NCBI GenBank assembly: GCA_023265495.1
Contig: JAHFTP010000021.1
Coordinates: 1-14,089 of the forward strand
Origin: Chlamydiota bacterium
Lineage (GTDB): Bacteria > Chlamydiota > Chlamydiia > Chlamydiales > Rhabdochlamydiaceae
Direction: 5' to 3'
DNA: 14,089 nucleotides
Positions 7,761 through 13,845 of the stretch are shown piece by piece. Under the pieces are notes generated by a model, which made no database searches, was not told the DNA's origin, and saw only the letters and a program-made list of their open reading frames with translations. A program made the position numbers and the translations under genes. The first letter of the stretch is position 1. The number at the start of each line of letters is the position of its first letter.

Positions 7761-9287
7761 TCAAGCGATTTCCTTTTGTCTATTAGCTAGGGATTTGCTT
7801 AGCTTTTCGTAGATTTGCATGTACTCGGGAGCAGAGTGTTTCCAACTAAAATCCTGGCTTGCCCCATGCTGCATAAGTTCATGCAATCCCTTTTTATCTT
7901 TTTTCCAAAGGGCCAGGGCCCTATCCAAGGCCCAGTTGATCCCTTCTTCATCGGGGTGATCAAAGACAAAGCCATTTCTTTTTTCTCTTGTGATGGGGGA
8001 TGTGTCAATGTCGAAGACAGTATCCGCCAGTCCTCCCGTTTTCCTAGCAATAGGAATGCTTGCGTAGCGAAGGGCGATGAGTTGCGTCAGCCCACAGGGC
8101 TCAAATAGCGAGGGGATAATAAAAAAATCGGAACTTGCAAAGATCAGGTGAGCGAGTGCTTCATCCTTATCTAAAGAAATAGAGACGTTTTTACTAGAGG
8201 AAAATTCTTCTTTTACCTGGGTAAAGAGCTTTTGCATCTCTGCAGAGTGTATGGATCCGAGCAGAGCAAATTGTCCTCCTTGGGAGAGCGTTCTTCTCAT
8301 TGCATGGATGATGAGATGAGGCGCTTTTTGATGGACAAGCCTCGCCACGCACCCGACTAAGGGTGCGTGTCTCTCCTCCAGGCCCAGATGTCCTCGCAGT
8401 TGTTTTTTATTTTCTGCTTTTGCGCAGAGGATCTGTTCGATCTTTTCCTTAGAGATGGGGGCATGTGTATCGTATTTTTGGATGAGGTGAATATCTTTTC
8501 TAGGGTCCCAAAAATCTTCATCTATACCGTTGAGTATCCCTTTTATTTTCTTGTGATTTCTTTGTAAAACAAGATGGAGCCCACATCCTCCCTCAGGAGT
8601 TTCTATCTCTTTTTCATAGTTGGGTGAGACGGTGGTGACTGCATCTGCATATTCGATCCCCCCTTTTAACAGGTTGATGTTTGTCGGACTATAGGGGTCT
8701 TGCATCTTTTCCGGTGTGAGGTAGTCTTCTCCGCGCAGGCCTATGCGGCTTAAGTTGTGCGCGCCGCATTTGCCTTGGTGTTCTAGGTTGTGTATGGTAA
8801 GTAGCACGCCTCCGACTCTCATTCCTAGAGGTTTGTACATGTCGTAATACAAGGGAGCCGCTAGAGCCGTTGCCCAATCATGCGCATGGATGCAGTCCGG
8901 TGATCTGTTTGTTTTACATAAAAACTCCATGGCAGCTCGTGTGAAATAGAGGAAACGGTCGATGTCGTCATAAGCCCCATAAATAGACCCCCTACTAAAA
9001 TAATAGCTGGGGTGGTGGGGCTCCACCAAATATACGCGCAAGTTCTCCACAAGAGCAGACCAAATGGTGTTGTTATATTTATAGGGTCCGTCAGAGAGCC
9101 ACAGGTCTTTACATTCCACATGCAGGTCTTGTACTTTGCTGTAATCGATCGTATCATACTTGGGTAGGATTATTTCTACAGTGTGATGTTGTCTGCAAAG
9201 CTCTTTAGAAAGACCGTATACCACGTCCCCTAGGCCCCCCACTTTTGCAATAGGGGCAAGTTCTGTAGAGAGATGAACGACGCGCAT
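7761..9287 (-). CDS. glgA: Glycogen synthase (ADP-glucose-type, GT5 family)
   Basis: This enzyme transfers glucose from ADP-glucose to the growing alpha-1,4-glucan in the cytoplasm. Motifs in order: KVGGLGD at 15-21 (ADP-glucose-binding lysine), HAHDW near 134, NGIDEDFWDP mid-protein, ARLVHQKAPHL in the C-terminal Rossmann domain, EPCGLTQL near 395 and KTGGLADTV. The length is 508 aa, slightly above the usual 475 or so. An upstream ATG (9297-9299) would add MRRP but has no Shine-Dalgarno. The ATG at 9285-9287 has GAGGAG 4 bases upstream and places the lysine at position 15, exactly as in E. coli GlgA, so I chose it. The gene is convergent with the large exoprotein gene (68-base gap, no clear terminator) and divergent from a glycosyltransferase gene. 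Chlamydiae store glycogen, and glgA lies next to the rplY-pth-rpsF cluster in Chlamydiaceae, which supports the taxonomic call. Confidence 0.96.
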   Translation of the reverse strand: MRVVHLSTELAPIAKVGGLGDVVYGLSKELCRQHHTVEIILPKYDTIDYSKVQDLHVECKDLWLSDGPYKYNNTIWSALVENLRVYLVEPHHPSYYFSRGSIYGAYDDIDRFLYFTRAAMEFLCKTNRSPDCIHAHDWATALAAPLYYDMYKPLGMRVGGVLLTIHNLEHQGKCGAHNLSRIGLRGEDYLTPEKMQDPYSPTNINLLKGGIEYADAVTTVSPNYEKEIETPEGGCGLHLVLQRNHKKIKGILNGIDEDFWDPRKDIHLIQKYDTHAPISKEKIEQILCAKAENKKQLRGHLGLEERHAPLVGCVARLVHQKAPHLIIHAMRRTLSQGGQFALLGSIHSAEMQKLFTQVKEEFSSSKNVSISLDKDEALAHLIFASSDFFIIPSLFEPCGLTQLIALRYASIPIARKTGGLADTVFDIDTSPITREKRNGFVFDHPDEEGINWALDRALALWKKDKKGLHELMQHGASQDFSWKHSAPEYMQIYEKLSKSLANRQKEIA

Positions 9288-9320
9288 AGGTCTCCTCATG
9301 CTTTGTGAAGAAATAATTTC

Positions 9321-9348
9321 ACTATAGCAAAGAGAGAATTTTTATGAA
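9321..9348 (-). promoter_or_regulatory. Candidate glgA promoter
   Basis: On the minus strand, TGCTATAGT gives an extended -10 (TATAGT = plus 9321-9326). TTCATA (plus 9343-9348, 4 of 6 to TTGACA) lies 16 bases further upstream. The predicted start of transcription falls about 25-30 bases before the glgA ATG chosen here. This was found by reading only; no start site is known. Confidence 0.4.
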
Positions 9349-9402
9349 GTCGTTAAACAGGTTTTTGTGCTACACACGAGGATTGTACAGGCAGGTGTAT
9401 CT

Positions 9403-10014
9403 ATGAGCGCATTTCCCCTTGTTGTGTCCTTTTATACAAGAAACACTCCCTATGAATGGTATGCCAAAAACTTGATCGATTCCTGTAAGAAGTTTGGCTT
9501 GGAATATGATATAGAGGGCATTGAGACGGCGGGGTCGTGGGAGCTCAACTGCGCATTCAAACCTCTTTTCCTTTTACAAAAACTCCAAGAACATAAAAGA
9601 AGTCTTTTATGGGTAGATGCAGATGCGGTCTTTGTACAAAAGCCGATGTGGATCCCTTCTTTTACTGGCGACATAGCCGTAAGGATCTACAGTCAATGTC
9701 CCACAAATCATCCTTCTAAAATCAATTCAGCTACGGTCTATCTCAATGCGACAGAGTCCGGGGAGCAGCTAGTCAAACTATGGGCTAAAGAAGGGTTAGA
9801 GCAGATCAAAAGTAGAGAAAGAAAAGAAGAGTTCTGGGACCAGATAGCGTTAAAAGATGTGCTTTGCCTCTCCGGCTGGAAGGGGGTTGTGGGGATCTTG
9901 CCTGTTGCTTACTGCTCTATTTTTGAGCATCCTGAGGATAAAAAGATGTGCTCTTCTCCCGTCATTGAACAGTACCAAGCCTCGCGTCTCTATAAAGGTT
10001 GGGTGGAATCCTAG
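9403..10014 (+). CDS. Putative nucleotide-diphospho-sugar glycosyltransferase (GT-A fold, DxD motif), 203 aa
   Basis: The fold and class are read from a hydrophobic strand ending in a DxD motif (LLWVDADAVFVQKP, D72 and D74), the metal/nucleotide-sugar signature of GT-A enzymes. Around it are the other hallmarks of putative nucleotide-diphospho-sugar transferases: an N-terminal strand LVVSFYT, F52-K53-P54 before the DxD, N108-S-A-T-V-Y-L-N (donor-pocket strand) and W145-D-Q147. The protein is short, with no membrane segment or signal peptide, so it is probably cytoplasmic or membrane-peripheral. The open frame could begin at a GTG at 9367, but the ATG at 9403 has AGGTG 5 bases upstream and starts directly before the first core strand. 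It is divergently placed from glgA (115-base gap), which hints at polysaccharide or glycoconjugate work but does not prove it. Donor and acceptor are unknown. Confidence 0.7.
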   Translation: MSAFPLVVSFYTRNTPYEWYAKNLIDSCKKFGLEYDIEGIETAGSWELNCAFKPLFLLQKLQEHKRSLLWVDADAVFVQKPMWIPSFTGDIAVRIYSQCPTNHPSKINSATVYLNATESGEQLVKLWAKEGLEQIKSRERKEEFWDQIALKDVLCLSGWKGVVGILPVAYCSIFEHPEDKKMCSSPVIEQYQASRLYKGWVES

Positions 10015-10120
10015 TTCAGGGTAGGTGTAGTTTTAAAACTGCATGTTCTTTCGAAAAACGCATAATATGAATATGAAAGCACTAAAAGACTACGTCCTTT
10101 CCAGGTTACACCATTCAAAT

Positions 10121-10423
10121 TCAGTCTAACTGGATCTCTCTTTTCGGATGCCTGACAATGACTTGGAAAGTTTGTGGTTGTTGATGCGTTGCTCCATAGT
10201 ATTGAGCAGCACTTAACAATCCTACGTAGCAAGACAGTTTGAGATGCTGGGGGAATGTAACAGTAAAATTCCCTTACGAGAGCAACTATTTCACCTTTTT
10301 TTAATCTTCTGAGTGCAGAACGCAAAGCCTGTCTAGACAATCCTGTTGCCTTCAAAGCATCATTTTCAGAAAAAAACCATTTCCCCCTCGAAACGAGCCC
10401 CTTACATAATCTCTCATTTTCAT
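10121..10423 (-). pseudogene. Broken AbiEi-type antitoxin (type IV toxin-antitoxin / abortive infection regulator)
   Basis: No single frame covers this gene, but its pieces read clearly. An ATG at 10423 with AGGTG upstream starts MKMRDYV. A shifted frame then gives GLVSRGKWFFSENDALKATG and GLSRQALRSALRRLKKGEIV, continuing to FYCYIPP (about 10403-10248), the winged-helix part of AbiEi. Directly at 10249 the frame changes again to QHLKLSCYVGLLSAAQYYG, then ATHQQPQTFQVIV, ending at TGA 10121-10123. In intact AbiEi proteins roughly 20 residues lie between the 'IPP' and 'LKL..YVGLLSAA' parts, so a deletion that is not a multiple of three is inferred. The C-terminal domain is lost or unrecognisable, and no AbiEii nucleotidyltransferase toxin gene follows; only 106 bases remain before the glycosyltransferase stop. 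In the family, AbiEi is a DNA-binding autorepressor and antitoxin to AbiEii. This copy should be non-functional. Confidence 0.82.
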
Positions 10424-10439
10424 CTTACACCTATCCGAT

Positions 10440-10488
10440 ATTTGAATTGCAAAAGTTACCATTTTTCGGTAATTTCTATAATTCAAAT
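10440..10488. promoter_or_regulatory. Concentric 49-bp imperfect palindrome, candidate operator of the decayed AbiEi gene
   Basis: The outer arms ATTTGAATT (10440-10448) and AATTCAAAT (10480-10488) are perfect. The inner arms TTACC (10456-10460) and GGTAA (10468-10472) share the same centre at 10464. By my count 17 of 24 base pairs match. It ends 17 bases upstream of the ATG of the broken AbiEi gene. AbiEi proteins are known to repress their own operon through inverted repeats upstream, so an operator fossil is a reasonable guess. Chance in AT-rich DNA is the alternative. Confidence 0.35.
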
Positions 10489-10547
10489 TCCAAATAATGG
10501 GCAGGGCTGTTTTTGATTGTATTTTTTTTATGAAATATTTGTTGATT

Positions 10548-10592
10548 AGAATCTCCGTAACCACTAATAAAATTAGTGGTTACGGAGATTCT
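10548..10592. repeat. Perfect 21-bp inverted repeat with 3-nt loop
   Basis: The left arm 10548-10568 (begins AGAATCTCCGTAACC) and right arm 10572-10592 (ends GGTTACGGAGATTCT) are exact reverse complements around AAA (10569-10571). There is no T tract on either side, so it is not a standard intrinsic terminator. It lies between the AbiEi relic and the transposase relic. It could be two terminal repeats of a collapsed insertion element, a palindromic repeat family, or a rho-type or attenuating hairpin. Confidence 0.9.
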
Positions 10593-10784
10593 CTATCATA
10601 GAAAACATTTCTAGCTCAGATCCTTACGATCGAGGAAGCTCGAATGGCTGGCTTGAACGTGGAGGAGCTCGTCTTCGTTCGTCCTGATGCTGTTGGTATT
10701 CTGTGAATTCAACCATGTAACTTGAACGAGGGATCTCATCACAGACATGCGCAGCACAAATTGTTTGCACAGAATAATGCTGGT

Positions 10785-10883
10785 TCATCCAGCTAATTGA
10801 TACCTCTGTTCGTGAAGATGGTATAGTCGTAGCTTGAAGTACTCCATGTCTCTAAATCCGTATGCCTGCCTTTTTAAAGTTTT
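10785..10883 (-). pseudogene. C-terminal remnant of a transposase (ISL3-like)
   Basis: The minus-strand frame from 10883 to the TGA at 10785-10787 encodes 32 residues that start KTLKRQAYGFRDMEYFKLRL and then read YHLHEQRYQLAG. This resembles the extreme C-terminus of DDE transposases, best recalled from the ISL3 (IS204/IS1001/IS1165) family, where a K-R-x-A-Y/F-G-F-R-D/N-x-E-Y/F-F motif closes the protein. A TAG at 10884-10886 blocks the frame upstream, and I saw no catalytic domain further upstream. The gene is therefore a stub. The family assignment is from memory and less certain than the transposase call. Confidence 0.55.
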
Positions 10884-10976
10884 CTAAGAAAAGTTCATTT
10901 TCTTCCAAAAATAGCTAACATGTAACAGTCAGACTATCAGATAGTTAAAAAACATTTTCCACTTTTGTCGGTCGTT

Positions 10977-11002
10977 AATACTTAACAAATCTGTTAAGTA
11001 TT
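10977..11002. repeat. Perfect 10-bp inverted repeat, 6-nt loop
   Basis: AATACTTAAC (10977-10986) and GTTAAGTATT (10993-11002) are exact reverse complements around AAATCT. The repeat is AT-rich and has no T tract after it, so it is not a clear terminator. It could be a regulator site or a relic of the neighbouring mobile element. No function is claimed. Confidence 0.7.
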
Positions 11003-11117
11003 GGGGAGCAAAACAGAAGGTGAAGTTAAGAAGTCCTTTGCTGGCTAGGTAGATGCGGTTGGTGTGGGGTTACACGTGTATAAAAAAAATTAAAAAAAGC
11101 CTATCTATCCAGGGAAT

Positions 11118-11146
11118 TTGCATCGCTTTAAAGAAGGGCTTGTAAT
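11118..11146 (+). promoter_or_regulatory. Candidate promoter for tRNA-Gln and possibly prs
   Basis: TTGCAT (11118-11123) and TGTAAT (11141-11146, 5 of 6 to the -10 consensus) have the ideal 17-base spacing and would start transcription about 47 bases before the tRNA. A second option is TTGTAA (11140-11145) with TAGCAT (11163-11168), also 17 bases apart. A promoter is expected because the DNA upstream is non-coding, but which pair is used cannot be decided by eye. Confidence 0.35.
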
Positions 11147-11199
11147 TTAATCCTCAAAAAAATAGCATGGTAGCGTTTTCGTTTTTATCAGTATTTTGT

Positions 11200-11271
<72 letters not shown>

Positions 11272-11294
11272 TGATATTTAAGTGAGTATACCTT

Positions 11295-12236
11295 ATGACA
11301 TCTGAATCCCCCTTTGTTCTATTTGGAGGGTCATCTCATCCAGAGCTTTCTTTACAGGTAGCGGGTAGTTTAGGTGTGCAGTTAGGTAAAGTTTTGATGG
11401 AAACTTTTCCAGATGGTGAGATAGGCGTTCAAATTTTAGAGAATGTCCGTGGTCGGGATGTGTTTGTTCTGCAAACCATCGCACGACGTCCCAACTTCTA
11501 TCTCATGGAATTGTTAATCATCATCGATGCTTTGAAGCGAGCTTCGGCTAAATCCATTACGGCAGTCATTCCTTATTTTGGTTATGCAAGGCAGGACCGA
11601 AAAGACAAGGGAAGGGTGCCGATTACGGCAAGACTTGTCGCTGATTTGTTGGAGAAGGCGGGCGTATCTCGTGTGCTGACTATGGATCTGCATGCAGAAC
11701 AGATCCAAGGGTTTTTCGATGTCCCTGTCGATAATCTCTATGCAAGGCCTGTCCTTATCGAAGAGATGGTAAAGCAAGGACTGGGAGACTTTGTAGTTGT
11801 TACACCAGATATAGGCAGTATCAAGCTGGCAAGGGCTTTTGCTAAGTCTTTGCAAGTGGATCTAGCTATTGTGGATAAGCGGCGAGTGAATGCAGAAGCG
11901 GTTGAGTCGAATGCTCTGATCGGCGAGGTAAAGAACAAAAATGTTCTCCTCGTTGACGACATATGTTCAACCGGAGGGACGCTGAAGACAGCATCGCTTG
12001 TGTGTAAGAGAGCAGGGGCAAGACGCATTGTTGCTGCTATCACGCATGGGCTTATGCCGGATAAGGCGTTTGAGGAAAGTGCGATTGAGAAGATGTACCT
12101 ATGTAATACGATACCTCTTGTAGAGGGTCCTTATAAAGACCGTCTGCATGTGGTTTCTGTTGCGGATCTCTTTGGCAAGGCGATAGATTCTATCGCGTCT
12201 GCCAAGTCCATTTCCTCTTTATTTAGTCCCAATTAA
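11295..12236 (+). CDS. prs: Ribose-phosphate pyrophosphokinase (PRPP synthase)
   Basis: This enzyme makes phosphoribosyl pyrophosphate from ribose-5-phosphate and ATP, the precursor for purines, pyrimidines, NAD, histidine and tryptophan. The 313-aa length is typical. Visible motifs are FPDGE (38-42), NVRGRDVFVLQ (50-60), PYFGYARQDRKD (93-104, ATP site), DLHAEQIQGFFD (131-142, with the catalytic-region H133), PDIGSIKLARAFA (171-183), VDKRR (193-197) and the PRPP loop VDDICSTGGT (220-229). The family consensus is usually PDxGG, so S175 is a mild variant. The ATG at 11295 has only a weak Shine-Dalgarno (AAGTGAG region), so translation may be modest. It follows tRNA-Gln by 23 bases and precedes rplY by 61 bases with no clear terminator, so it may be read together with the translation genes downstream. 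Confidence 0.97.
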   Translation: MTSESPFVLFGGSSHPELSLQVAGSLGVQLGKVLMETFPDGEIGVQILENVRGRDVFVLQTIARRPNFYLMELLIIIDALKRASAKSITAVIPYFGYARQDRKDKGRVPITARLVADLLEKAGVSRVLTMDLHAEQIQGFFDVPVDNLYARPVLIEEMVKQGLGDFVVVTPDIGSIKLARAFAKSLQVDLAIVDKRRVNAEAVESNALIGEVKNKNVLLVDDICSTGGTLKTASLVCKRAGARRIVAAITHGLMPDKAFEESAIEKMYLCNTIPLVEGPYKDRLHVVSVADLFGKAIDSIASAKSISSLFSPN

Positions 12237-12297
12237 GTATTTATTAATGACCTAAGAAAGAAAATTCCTTGACTTACAAAAAGGAGTGGAAAATTTT

Positions 12298-12855
12298 ATG
12301 AAATTATCAGTGACAAAACGGGTGGGGACGAAGAAGAGTGATATTAAACAAATTCGGCGCGAGAAGAATATTCCCGCGATTCTCTATTCTCACGGGAAAC
12401 CTACCGAACCTATTATGATTAATGGCGATGAGTTTGCAGCTGTCTTAAGAAAGATGCAGTCTGGAAGACTTCCTACAACAAAGTTTTCTCTTGTTGAGGG
12501 AAAGAAAGAAACGCAAGCGATCGTTAAAGATATCCAATACCACCCAACGACCTATCAAGTCTATCACATCGACTTTGAAGAGCTGCAAGACAATGTGCCG
12601 GTCAGCTTCAAAGTGCCTATCGACTGCACAGGAGCTGCAGAGTGTGCAGGGATCAAGCTCGGCGGCTTTTTAAGACAAGTGATTCGCCATGTAAAAGTGG
12701 AATGCTTGCCAAGCAAAATGCCTGAGAAGTTTGAAATCGATGTCAAAGATCTTGGTATTAGACAGTCCAAGCGTCTGTCCGATTTAGCGATGCCTGCAGG
12801 GGTAAAACCTCTGGCAGCACTTAGTGAAGTTGTTGTGGTTATTGCTAAACGATAG
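12298..12855 (+). CDS. rplY: Large ribosomal subunit protein bL25 (Ctc/TL5 form)
   Basis: The 185-aa protein is the long, two-domain form (general stress protein Ctc / TL5) that binds 5S rRNA in the 50S subunit. The N-terminal L25 domain (about 1-92) shows REKNIPAILYSHG, VKDIQYHPTTYQVYHIDF and the conserved basic start. The C-terminal TL5 domain (about 93-185) shows VPVSFKVP, GIKLGGFLRQVIRHVKVECL, PEKFEIDVKDL and the SDL motif near residue 161. A GTG at 12286 would add 4 residues, but it overlaps the Shine-Dalgarno AAGGAG (12281-12286) that serves the ATG at 12298, so the ATG is preferred. The spacing of 11 bases is rather long. The pth start follows 8 bases after its stop, indicating an operon. 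The same pair (ctc-pth) is found in Chlamydia. Confidence 0.96.
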   Translation: MKLSVTKRVGTKKSDIKQIRREKNIPAILYSHGKPTEPIMINGDEFAAVLRKMQSGRLPTTKFSLVEGKKETQAIVKDIQYHPTTYQVYHIDFEELQDNVPVSFKVPIDCTGAAECAGIKLGGFLRQVIRHVKVECLPSKMPEKFEIDVKDLGIRQSKRLSDLAMPAGVKPLAALSEVVVVIAKR

Positions 12856-12863
12856 TAGGGGCT

Positions 12864-13445
12864 GTGAGCGAACTTTCTTCCTTTTATCTGCTCGTCGGGC
12901 TCGGCAATCCCGGAAATGCCTACAGTAAAACAAGGCATAACATGGGATTTCGTGTCGTGCAAGCCTTAGCAGAGAAGAATGGATGGAGTTTTCGAAAGGA
13001 AAAAAGTAGTTTCTCTGAGTTAGCTGAGGGAAAAAAAGGAGATAAAACGCTTCTTCTTCTTCTCCCACAAACCTATATGAATAGTAGTGGGGAAGCAGTA
13101 AGGATCGCCAAAGAATATTATAAGCTGCCCATGAACAATATGATGGTGGTGTTAGATGACATCTATTTGCCTTTTGGCTCGATGCGTCTAAAGACGTCAG
13201 GAAGTAGTGGAGGGCATAATGGCCTTAAGAGCATAGAGACGCATCTAGGCTCTCAGGTCTATGCCAGGCTCAAGATAGGAGTGGGCGACCGGGAAGGTGG
13301 GGATTTAGCAGATCATGTTCTGTCACCCTTCTCTAAGGAAGAAGAAGAGAAAGTACCTTCTCTCATACAAAAAGCCGTAGAGGGCTTAGAGATTTGGCTC
13401 AGCGCAGGGATAACAAAGGCCATGCAACATTTGAATGGCCCGTGA
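12864..13445 (+). CDS. pth: Peptidyl-tRNA hydrolase
   Basis: This enzyme cleaves the ester bond of peptidyl-tRNAs dropped by stalled ribosomes and recycles tRNA in the cytoplasm. The 193-aa protein has the family core: LVGLGNPGNAYSKTRHNMG (10-28, catalytic His at 25, equivalent to E. coli H20), PQTYMNSSG (conserved TYMN), VVLDDIYLPFGSMRLK (conserved catalytic Asp pair region), GSSGGHNGLKSI and YARLKIGVG. The usual K before P-x-TYMN is L here. The start is GTG at 12864, with AGGGG only 2 bases upstream and 8 bases after the rplY stop, so translation may depend on coupling to rplY. The chlamydial neighbour order rplY-pth-rpsF-rpsR supports the call. Confidence 0.97.
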   Translation: MSELSSFYLLVGLGNPGNAYSKTRHNMGFRVVQALAEKNGWSFRKEKSSFSELAEGKKGDKTLLLLLPQTYMNSSGEAVRIAKEYYKLPMNNMMVVLDDIYLPFGSMRLKTSGSSGGHNGLKSIETHLGSQVYARLKIGVGDREGGDLADHVLSPFSKEEEEKVPSLIQKAVEGLEIWLSAGITKAMQHLNGP

Positions 13446-13460
13446 AGAATAAATGAGAAA

Positions 13461-13477
13461 CCTAAAACAATTTTAGG
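13461..13477 (+). promoter_or_regulatory. Small hairpin overlapping the rpsF Shine-Dalgarno
   Basis: CCTAAAA (13461-13467) and TTTTAGG (13471-13477) form a perfect 7-bp stem with loop CAA between the pth stop and the rpsF ATG. The Shine-Dalgarno AGGAG (13475-13479) begins inside the right arm, so folding would partly hide it. S6-S18 leaders in many bacteria are autoregulated, but the conserved CCG-containing bulge of that motif is not evident here. Confidence 0.4.
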
Positions 13478-13485
13478 AGAAGGAA

Positions 13486-13827
13486 ATGGTAAAAAAAGAA
13501 AGGGTACCCCTTTACGAAGGGATGTATATCCTCAATGCCACACTCAGTGAAGATGCGCGCCAAAAGGCGCTCGATAAGATCACATCGGGTGTGAGCAAAA
13601 GAGGCGGAGAGATCCATAAAATATTTGATCAAGGCAGACGAAAACTAGCCTACGAAGTGAATAAACGAAGAGAAGGTTACTATTTTGTTATCTATTTTTC
13701 TGTGCCTACCTCAGCAATGGCGGAGATGTGGAGAGATTATCATTTACATGAAGATCTTATCCGTTTTCTCACGCTACGAGTAGAAAGCGTGCCAGAAAGG
13801 CTCGAATTTGCACCACTTCCAGAATAA
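13486..13827 (+). CDS. rpsF: Small ribosomal subunit protein bS6
   Basis: S6 binds the central domain of 16S rRNA as a dimer with S18 in the 30S platform. The 113-aa protein shows the S6 pattern: YEGMYILNATLSEDA (first strand and helix), GGEIHKIFDQGRRKLAYEVNK (conserved G, R-R-K-L-A-Y), REGYYFVIYF (third strand, G-x-Y) and LIRFLTLRVE (C-terminal strand). A strong Shine-Dalgarno AGGAG lies 6 bases before the ATG, partly inside a small hairpin. rpsR follows 18 bases after the stop, the normal S6-S18 pairing, so the two partners are co-expressed. Confidence 0.97.
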   Translation: MVKKERVPLYEGMYILNATLSEDARQKALDKITSGVSKRGGEIHKIFDQGRRKLAYEVNKRREGYYFVIYFSVPTSAMAEMWRDYHLHEDLIRFLTLRVESVPERLEFAPLPE

Positions 13828-13845
13828 TTAAAGAGGAAACTATTT

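Larger units (their letters stand above)
10593..11117. other. Gene-free, degenerate intergenic DNA around the transposase stub
   Basis: Apart from the transposase stub and a 10-bp inverted repeat (reported separately) I find no convincing gene here. An open minus-strand stretch runs from about 10851 to TAA 10624-10626. It has an ATG at 10788 overlapping the transposase TGA (54 codons from there), but its product is not recognised and it has no Shine-Dalgarno of note. Another open stretch of about 46 codons on the minus strand (about 10936-11072) lacks a good start. Small palindromes occur, such as ACTATC-A-GATAGT at 10933-10945. The segment looks like decayed mobile DNA. Confidence 0.6.

Noticed and set aside
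10029..10040. The palindrome AGTTTTAAAACT after the glycosyltransferase stop as a terminator.
   Set aside because: It consists of A/T pairs with only terminal G-C and no loop or T tail, so it cannot form a stable terminator hairpin.
10011..10355. A 114-codon minus-strand frame as an intact small gene.
   Set aside because: Only its first 36 or so codons resemble AbiEi. The rest is out of frame with the conserved core that follows, so it is better read as part of a pseudogene.
11514..12043. Minus-strand open frames opposite prs.
   Set aside because: They are antisense to a highly conserved enzyme gene, and their translations show no recognisable motif.
12267..12297. TTGACT before rplY as a promoter -35 box.
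   Set aside because: At 17 bases downstream only AATTTT is available, and it would start transcription at the start codon, inside the ribosome-binding region.
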